This document shows, in pieces, positions 59,129-64,000 of a DNA stretch of 64,000 bases. The translations under genes were made by a program, and so were the position numbers. The stretch is from assembly GCF_044457565.1 (NCBI RefSeq), contig NZ_JBITGZ010000012.1, positions 124,001 to 188,000 of the forward strand, given 5' to 3'. The DNA comes from Kitasatospora sp044457565. GTDB taxonomy: Bacteria > Actinomycetota > Actinomycetes > Streptomycetales > Streptomycetaceae. The notes under the pieces are model-generated. The model searched no databases. It worked only from the letters and a program-made list of their open reading frames with translations, and was not told where the DNA came from. The number at the start of each line of letters is the position of its first letter. Positions within the stretch are counted from its first letter, which is position 1.

Positions 59129-60171
59129 CCGTGAACCACCCCACCGCCGCGCAGCCGTCCACCGTGCACCACGGCTGGTACCTGCTGGCCTTCCGCTCCG
59201 AACTCACCGAGGAGATCACCCCGCTCGCCATCGCCGAGCGCCGGCTGATCGCCGTCCGCGAGGGCGAGCAGGTGCGCGTCTTCGACGCCAACTGCCCGCA
59301 CCGCGGCGCCCATCTCGGCTACGGCGGCCGGCGCGAGGGCGACTGCGTGGTCTGCCCGTTCCACGGCAAGCGGATCGCACTGGGCGACAGCTCGAAGCCG
59401 TGGTCGGTGGGCGAGCACCGGGTGCTCAGCTGGGGCGAGGCGATCTTCGTCCGGCTCTCCGGCGACCCCGACGGCGACCGCGGTTTCGAGCAGGCCGTGA
59501 AGGCCTGGGAGAGCGTGTACCCGCTGGTCAAGGCCGTCACCCTGCCGGTGGCGGTGGCCGGCGAGTACGTCGTCGAGAACGCCTTCGACCCCGACCACTT
59601 CAAGGCCGTCCACGGCGTGCCCGGCACCCGGGGGATGGCCGCGCGGCCGGGCGAGAGCGGTGAACTCGTCATCGAGGGCGAGTTCCTGATGCAGGCCTCG
59701 CCCTGGCAGGACGCCCGCCGGCTGGAGGAGATCCGCTGGGAGGCGATCCGGACCCGCACCGTGCGCTGGTCCTACCGGCCGCGGTTCCTGGCCCGCGCGT
59801 TCAGCCCGGCCCTGGTGGTCACCGAGTTCGGACCGCCGGAGGAGATGCACGTCATCGTCACCGGCTCGGTGCCGACCGCCGACGGCGGCTGCACCGCCCG
59901 GGTCGCGATCGGGGTGCGCGCCGACCAGCGGGCCGCGCTGCCGGCCCTGGTCGGGGGCAGTGAGAAGGCGCTCGGCGAGGACAAGGTGGTCTGGGAGAAC
60001 CTGGACCCGAACGCGGTCGTCCGCTACGACCCGCGCGACGCGCCGGTGCTCGCCTTCCGCGCGTTCTGCGCCGCCTTCACCGCCTCCGCCTCCGCGTCCA
60101 CGTCCGCGCCCGTGACGACGGGCACCGCCGAGACCCGCCCGAGCGACGGCGCCGAGGAGGCCCAACGATGA
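59125..60171 (+). CDS. Rieske non-heme iron oxygenase
   Basis: 348 residues. [2Fe-2S] Rieske centre: C57-x-H59 and C77-xx-H80 (NCPHRGAHLG, VCPFHGKR). Mononuclear iron site: ENAFDPDHFKAVHG (Asp/His/His). The structure matches single-component-terminal Rieske oxygenases that hydroxylate, cyclise or desaturate, such as RedG- or KshA-like enzymes. Needs an external reductase, none of which is in view. The last ~25 residues are Ala/Thr/Glu-rich. Confidence 0.93.
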   Translation: MTVNHPTAAQPSTVHHGWYLLAFRSELTEEITPLAIAERRLIAVREGEQVRVFDANCPHRGAHLGYGGRREGDCVVCPFHGKRIALGDSSKPWSVGEHRVLSWGEAIFVRLSGDPDGDRGFEQAVKAWESVYPLVKAVTLPVAVAGEYVVENAFDPDHFKAVHGVPGTRGMAARPGESGELVIEGEFLMQASPWQDARRLEEIRWEAIRTRTVRWSYRPRFLARAFSPALVVTEFGPPEEMHVIVTGSVPTADGGCTARVAIGVRADQRAALPALVGGSEKALGEDKVVWENLDPNAVVRYDPRDAPVLAFRAFCAAFTASASASTSAPVTTGTAETRPSDGAEEAQR

Positions 60172-60938
60172 CGGACCTGCGCCTGCACCGCACGGGCGAG
60201 GGCCCGGCCGTGCTCTGGTTCCACGGCTACACCATGGACTCCACCACCTGGCAACCGCTGTGGGACCGGCTGCCCGGCTGGACCCACATCGGAGTCGACC
60301 TGCCCGGCCACGGCGGTTCTCCCCCGATCCCCCCGGGGTTGACGCTGACCGCCCTGGCCGGGCAGCTGGCCGAGGTCGCCCGGGAGACCGGCGCCCGGCG
60401 GGTGGTCGCGCTCTCCTTCGGCTCCATGTCGGCCCTCCAACTCGCCATCCAGGAGCCCGAGCTGGTCGACCGCCTGGTGCTCGCCGCCCCCACCCTCGCC
60501 GGTACGCCGAACGAGGACTCCGCGCGGCGGCGCTACCAGCAGCTGGCCATGCTCCACCGCCTCACCGGGCCCGGGGAGCAGCTGGCCGACCTCTGGATGC
60601 AGTCCCCGCCCGACATCTTCAAGGGCACCGAGCGGCATCCCGAACTGCGCGCCGAGCTACGGGCGGTGGTCGCCCGGCACAGCTGGGCCGAGCTGGGCAA
60701 CCGGGCGATGGACGCGCTGACCGCCCACCGCCACACCGGGCAGGACCTGGCCCTGATCACCGCCAGGACGCTGGTCCTGGTCGGCGACGAGGACATGCCC
60801 GCGTTCGTCCGCAACGGCGAGCTGCTGCGCGCCGCGGTGCCCGACTGCGGGCTGCTCACGCTCGCCCGGTGCGGCCATCTGCCGCTGCTGGAGCGCCCGG
60901 ACGCGGTGGCCCCGCTGATCGCCGCCCACCTGCGCTGA
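60168..60938 (+). CDS. Alpha/beta-hydrolase
   Basis: 256 residues. Oxyanion-hole LWFHGYTMDSTTWQPLWDRL, nucleophile elbow in VVALSFGSMSALQLAI (S in LSFGS), acid in LVLVGDEDMPAF and catalytic His in CGHLPLLERPD. Acting last in the operon and overlapping the Rieske gene by ATGA. Could be a thioesterase, ester hydrolase or peptidase-like enzyme; a leader-removing role is conceivable but not shown by the sequence. Confidence 0.92.
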   Translation: MTDLRLHRTGEGPAVLWFHGYTMDSTTWQPLWDRLPGWTHIGVDLPGHGGSPPIPPGLTLTALAGQLAEVARETGARRVVALSFGSMSALQLAIQEPELVDRLVLAAPTLAGTPNEDSARRRYQQLAMLHRLTGPGEQLADLWMQSPPDIFKGTERHPELRAELRAVVARHSWAELGNRAMDALTAHRHTGQDLALITARTLVLVGDEDMPAFVRNGELLRAAVPDCGLLTLARCGHLPLLERPDAVAPLIAAHLR

Positions 60939-60974
60939 TCCACCGCACCCCCGAAACACCTCTCGAAGAGCACA

Positions 60975-61015
60975 CGCGACTGCCCGCCGGCCCTTGGCGC
61001 CGGCGGGCAGTCGCG
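60975..61015. terminator. Bidirectional terminator between hydrolase and carbamoyltransferase
   Basis: A perfect 17-bp stem (60975-60991 with 60999-61015) and 7-base loop. A second, slightly imperfect hairpin follows at about 61044-61080. Confidence 0.9.
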
Positions 61016-61118
61016 CGTCGGCGCGGCGGGGCCACGCACAACGGCCCGGCCCCGGCGGCTGCTGCCGTCGGGGCCGGGCGGGGTCCTGCCGCTCCGCGGG
61101 GGAGGTCAGCGGGGGAGG

Positions 61119-63125
61119 TCAGCGGCCGCGCCGCAGCGGGTTGATGACCCCGAAGGCACCGGTCAGCGTCGAGGGGTCGACGAAGGACCCGCCGGGGCCG
61201 TGGGTGCGGCGGAAGTTCTCGGCCAGGCCGCTGAAGGACGGGTCGACCTTGGCCCGGTACGCGGCCAGCATGTTGACCCGCTCGGGCGTCGAGAGCTCCT
61301 GCTCCGCCCGCAGCTCGTGGCTGCGGGAGAGGTGGTACATGCCCTCGACGGTGAAGCCGCGGTCCAGCCAGCCCTGCCACAGCCGGTCGCGGTCGGCCTC
61401 CTGGCCCGCGAAGTACTCCAGCGAGCGCGGCCGGGGGCCCTCCGGTGCCGCCGTGGCGGGCACCGGCTCGGCCCTCAGCTCGACCCGCCGGCCGCACAGG
61501 TAGAGGACGCCGAGGCCCTTGCGGACGGCGAAGTTCAGCGCCTCCGCGGCCTTGTCGACGACGGCCTCGCCCTTGTCGTTGAGCGAGGTGTTGCAGAGGA
61601 TCGGCACGCCGGTCGCGGCGCGGAAGGCGTCCAGCGCCCGGTGCAGCAGCGGGTTGGCCGCCGCGGCGACACTCTGGTGGCGGGCGGAGCCGTCCAGGTG
61701 GACGATCGCGGGCACCAGGTCGCGGACCTCGGGCCGGACCTGGACGGCCTCGAGCATGTACGGCGACTCGCGGTCGGAGGCGAACCACCCGCCCGCGTAC
61801 TCGGCCATCACCATCGGTGCGACCGGCCGCCACCACTGGCGCTGCTTGTACTCGTTCAGCAGGTCCTTGACCTTGGCCGAGCGCGGGTCGCCGAGCAGAC
61901 TCCGGTGCCCCAGCGCGCGCGGGCCCAGCTCGGCCCGGCCGTCGACCCAGGCGACCACGCTGTCCGAGACGTCGGCGACGAACTGCTCGGCGCTGAAGTC
62001 GGTGACCGAGGCGATCCACGGCGCGAACTCGGCGAGCGCCTCCTCCACGTCGGTGACGTCCCGCCCGTAGTACGCGGAGTCGATCCGCAGATCGGCGCTC
62101 TCCAGGGCGCCGGCGCCGTACAGGCCGAGCAGGCCCAGGCCGATGCCCTGGCCGGAGTCGTTGGCGCAGGGCGGGGTGATCAGGCCCTTGAAGCCGAAGC
62201 GGTCCATCAACAGGGTGTTGGTGGGGCAGTTGAGCGCGTAGCCGCCGCTGGTGGAGAGGTAGGTGTCCTCGGCCCGGATGCCGCCGACCTCCAGGAGCCG
62301 CTCGACGTTGCGGATGGCGATGCCCTCGCAGCAGCGCTGGACGACCTTCATCACCGCGCTGCGCAGGTGGTCCTCCCGGCTGAGCGCCGGGTCCAGGGCC
62401 ACGCCCTCCAGCTGTCGTTCGGCCTCCGCGACGACCTCGCGGACCAGCTCGTGCGCCGCCTTCCACGGCTGGGTGGCCGAGCCGCCGAAGAAGCTGACGT
62501 CCCGGATCGCGGCCTCGGTGTCGAAACTGATGCTGGTCTGCGAGGCCGAGGCGAGCGCCATCAGCGAGCCCGGCTCCAGGCCGAAGACGGTCTCCGCGGC
62601 GGTGTAGAGCGGGCCGGGGGACTCGACCGGCTCGAAGGTGAGCCGCCCCGCCTTGGAGACACTGCCCGCGTACCAGTAGCGGTTGGGGCGGTCCTCCTGC
62701 GCGTAGTCGGGCAGCGCGTCGATCGCCATGCCGATGATCTGCTCCTCGCGGAACAGCCGGGTGTCCCGCAGGACGCCGCTGAACAGGTGCGCGAGGCTGT
62801 GCACCGGGAAGTCCTCGGCGCCGGCCGGCTTGGGGACGGGCTGCGCCCCGGGCAGGCCCGGCGTGCCCCAGCTGGCGCTGATGTCACCGAGGGTCAGGCC
62901 CTCCTCGGCCAGCAGCGCGTCCAGGAACACGGCGGCGCGCTCCACGGTGTAGAGCGGCCAGAAGTGGTGCTTCTGCCCGCTGACCCGCTCCAGCTCCCAG
63001 ACCCGCACCAGCGAGACGTCCGGGCCCTCACGCCGCCAGAGGGCGACGTTCTGGTCGTGGCGCACGGAGAACACCGCGCCGTCGCCGGGCGGGGTGAGAT
63101 AGGCGGACAGGAAGTACTCGGCCAC
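61119..63125 (-). CDS. NodU/CmcH-family carbamoyltransferase
   Basis: 668 residues from GTG 63125 (AAAGAGGGA upstream). Two-lobed NodU fold: N-terminal lobe with MALASASQTSISFDTEAAIR and LSTSGGYALNCPTNTLLMDR, then the YrdC-like C-lobe with VAWVDGRAELGPRALGHRSL, VPILCNTSLNDKGEAVVDKA. It would transfer carbamoyl from carbamoyl phosphate (via carbamoyl-AMP) to a hydroxyl or amine group. Carbamoylation is common in polyketides and aminocoumarins, rare in RiPPs. The N-lobe's usual HHxxH motif reads HSLAHLFSG. Confidence 0.93.
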   Translation of the reverse strand: MAEYFLSAYLTPPGDGAVFSVRHDQNVALWRREGPDVSLVRVWELERVSGQKHHFWPLYTVERAAVFLDALLAEEGLTLGDISASWGTPGLPGAQPVPKPAGAEDFPVHSLAHLFSGVLRDTRLFREEQIIGMAIDALPDYAQEDRPNRYWYAGSVSKAGRLTFEPVESPGPLYTAAETVFGLEPGSLMALASASQTSISFDTEAAIRDVSFFGGSATQPWKAAHELVREVVAEAERQLEGVALDPALSREDHLRSAVMKVVQRCCEGIAIRNVERLLEVGGIRAEDTYLSTSGGYALNCPTNTLLMDRFGFKGLITPPCANDSGQGIGLGLLGLYGAGALESADLRIDSAYYGRDVTDVEEALAEFAPWIASVTDFSAEQFVADVSDSVVAWVDGRAELGPRALGHRSLLGDPRSAKVKDLLNEYKQRQWWRPVAPMVMAEYAGGWFASDRESPYMLEAVQVRPEVRDLVPAIVHLDGSARHQSVAAAANPLLHRALDAFRAATGVPILCNTSLNDKGEAVVDKAAEALNFAVRKGLGVLYLCGRRVELRAEPVPATAAPEGPRPRSLEYFAGQEADRDRLWQGWLDRGFTVEGMYHLSRSHELRAEQELSTPERVNMLAAYRAKVDPSFSGLAENFRRTHGPGGSFVDPSTLTGAFGVINPLRRGR

Positions 63126-63584
63126 GGATCCCTCTTTCCTCTGGTTGCCAGGACGAGGTAATTCCGGCCCGCACGGGGGGAAGATCCGCTCCCCGCGAAA
63201 TGGCCGACCGCCTTCCCCGGCGTCTGTGACAGCACGGTCATTGAAACACGCGCCCGAGTGGCCCGGACATACTGAATTACCGTCTTACGCATAGCTGCTG
63301 GGCCCGGCGTACGCATGCGCAGCAGGATCGAGCAGCGCCTGCTCACCCCGGGTGCGGACCGGCTCCCGGCCGGCGCCGGGCGGACGGCCAGGAATACCGG
63401 TACACCCCGCCGGCGCGGGGTGGGGAGCCGAACCCGGGAATGCCGGCGGACCCCCGCCGGTGCGGGTGGGGAGCCGATATCGGCCGAGCCCGGCAGCGCG
63501 AATTCGGCACGTTTACCGCCGGGCTCAGGCACGGCGCGGGCCGTGAATTCCCGGCCCGCGGCGGACGCGGGCCCCCGGGCGGCG
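63126..63584. other. Spacer upstream of the carbamoyltransferase
   Basis: 459 bases with no credible gene. Bases 63126-63330 are lower in GC than the average (TGAAACACG, ACATACTGAATTACC) and likely hold the carbamoyltransferase promoter. Hairpins follow at about 63361-63386 and in the repeats below. Confidence 0.6.
63391..63477. repeat. Two 41-bp hairpin repeats, 46-bp period
   Basis: Units at 63391-63431 and 63437-63477 are about 85 percent identical (GGAATRCCGG at the start, GTGGGGAGCCGA at the end), each with a GC dyad in the centre (CCCGCCGGCGCGGG and CCCCGCCGGTGCGGG). Only two units exist. Confidence 0.7.
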
Positions 63585-64000
63585 TCAGAGCCAGCCGCGC
63601 CGGCCCGCGTACAGCCCGGCCTCGAAGCGGCTGCGCGCGCCGAGCCGGTCCATCAGGTCCGCCATCATCCGGCGGACGGTACGCAGCGAGAGGCCGAGGT
63701 GCTTGCCCGCCGCCTCGTCCGTGAAGCCCCGGCCGAGCAGCCGCAGCAGCTCCTGCTCCTGGCGGGTCAGCCCCTGCTCGTCGCGCTCCTTGGGGGCGCC
63801 CAGCGGGGTCGCGCTCGTCCAGACCTGCTCGAACAGCGAGACCAGCGCGGTGATCACGCCGACCGAGGTGATCTGGACGGCGCCCTTGCGGGTGTTGGCC
63901 GGGTCGATCGGGACCAGGGCCATCTGCCGGTCGAAGATGATCATCCGCAGCGGCAGCGCGGGGATCGTCCGCACCATGCCGCCCAGATCGGTCAGCCACT
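63585..64000 (-). CDS. LuxR-type helix-turn-helix regulator (partial)
   Basis: At least 138 residues; the N-terminus lies beyond the window. A C-terminal LuxR HTH is clear: LTRQEQELLRLLGRGFTDEA and LSLRTVRRMMADLMDRLGAR. Ahead of it, PLRMIIFDRQMALVPIDPAN and VITALVSLFEQVWTSATPLG match the C-lobe of TrmB/PLD-like effector domains of cluster-situated actinomycete regulators. Probably the pathway regulator. Confidence 0.85.
   Translation of the reverse strand, partial: WLTDLGGMVRTIPALPLRMIIFDRQMALVPIDPANTRKGAVQITSVGVITALVSLFEQVWTSATPLGAPKERDEQGLTRQEQELLRLLGRGFTDEAAGKHLGLSLRTVRRMMADLMDRLGARSRFEAGLYAGRRGWL

Noticed and set aside
63391..63477. CRISPR-like GC hairpin repeats
   Set aside because: Only two units with about 15 percent divergence and a 5-base gap between them; CRISPR arrays need near-identical repeats with ~30-bp spacers, and no cas gene is nearby.

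Overview
The window is very GC-rich (about three-quarters G+C), has almost no third-position A/T, uses many GTG starts, and carries typical actinomycete families: a SpoIIE-type phosphatase fused to a receiver, a Ser/Thr kinase, ThrE, an HSP90-like protein paired with a TPR protein, a MocR regulator and a MerR/TetR-controlled MFS pump. It is best read as a chromosomal segment of a Streptomyces- or Kitasatospora-like member of the Streptomycetaceae. No rRNA, tRNA, intact insertion sequence, CRISPR array or replication origin was seen.

Layout. 0.4-6.6 kb: methyltransferase, macrodomain protein, PP2C phosphatase with receiver domain, DUF2516 membrane protein, heparin-binding-haemagglutinin-like protein, XRE regulator, DUF4291 protein. 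6.7-10.4 kb: SNF2 helicase followed by a stump of its usual SWIM-zinc-finger partner. 10.7-18.1 kb: YceI protein; divergent LysR/MFS pair; GNAT gene divergent from a membrane protein/DCC thiol oxidoreductase/TetR operon with two matching dyads between them; Eis-like acetyltransferase. 18.2-27.2 kb: hypothetical membrane protein, a frameshifted LuxR remnant, a ThrE exporter plus membrane protein, and an HSP90-like/TPR pair. 27.5-36.9 kb: secreted Gly/Asn-rich peptide, acyl-CoA dehydrogenase, cupin, TetR/MFS and MerR/MFS divergent pairs, YidH-like and TatA-like proteins, a K+ channel. 37-51.1 kb: Ser/Thr kinase, ECF sigma factor with a coupled partner, phosphatase, acetyltransferases, Nudix hydrolase, UBP-type zinc finger, a flippase-like membrane protein with a kinase-like middle domain, MocR/AhpD-like pair, and two coupled methyltransferases.

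The most interesting part is 51.25-64 kb, a biosynthetic cluster that runs off the right edge. At its centre is a 122-residue precursor with a nitrile-hydratase/NHLP-like leader, a Gly-Gly and an 11-residue tail NSCCCPCCCCT (seven cysteines). One way run a cytochrome P450, a methyltransferase and a small membrane protein. The other way run an ABC exporter (ATPase and permease), a second P450 with an unusual I-helix and heme loop, a flavin amine oxidase, a Rieske oxygenase and an alpha/beta hydrolase, nearly all overlapping by ATGA. A NodU/CmcH carbamoyltransferase and a LuxR-type regulator follow on the minus strand. None of the usual partners of a Cys-rich precursor (YcaO, lanthionine synthetase, radical SAM, DUF692/MNIO, C39 peptidase) is visible. 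The cluster therefore either continues beyond the window or uses an oxidative route I do not recognise. The P450/precursor promoter region carries a phased array of 12-bp repeats, a likely regulatory site.

Many convergent gene pairs are separated by strong hairpins, and several divergent regulator/transporter pairs have clear dyads or iterons, so much of the local regulation can be proposed from sequence alone.
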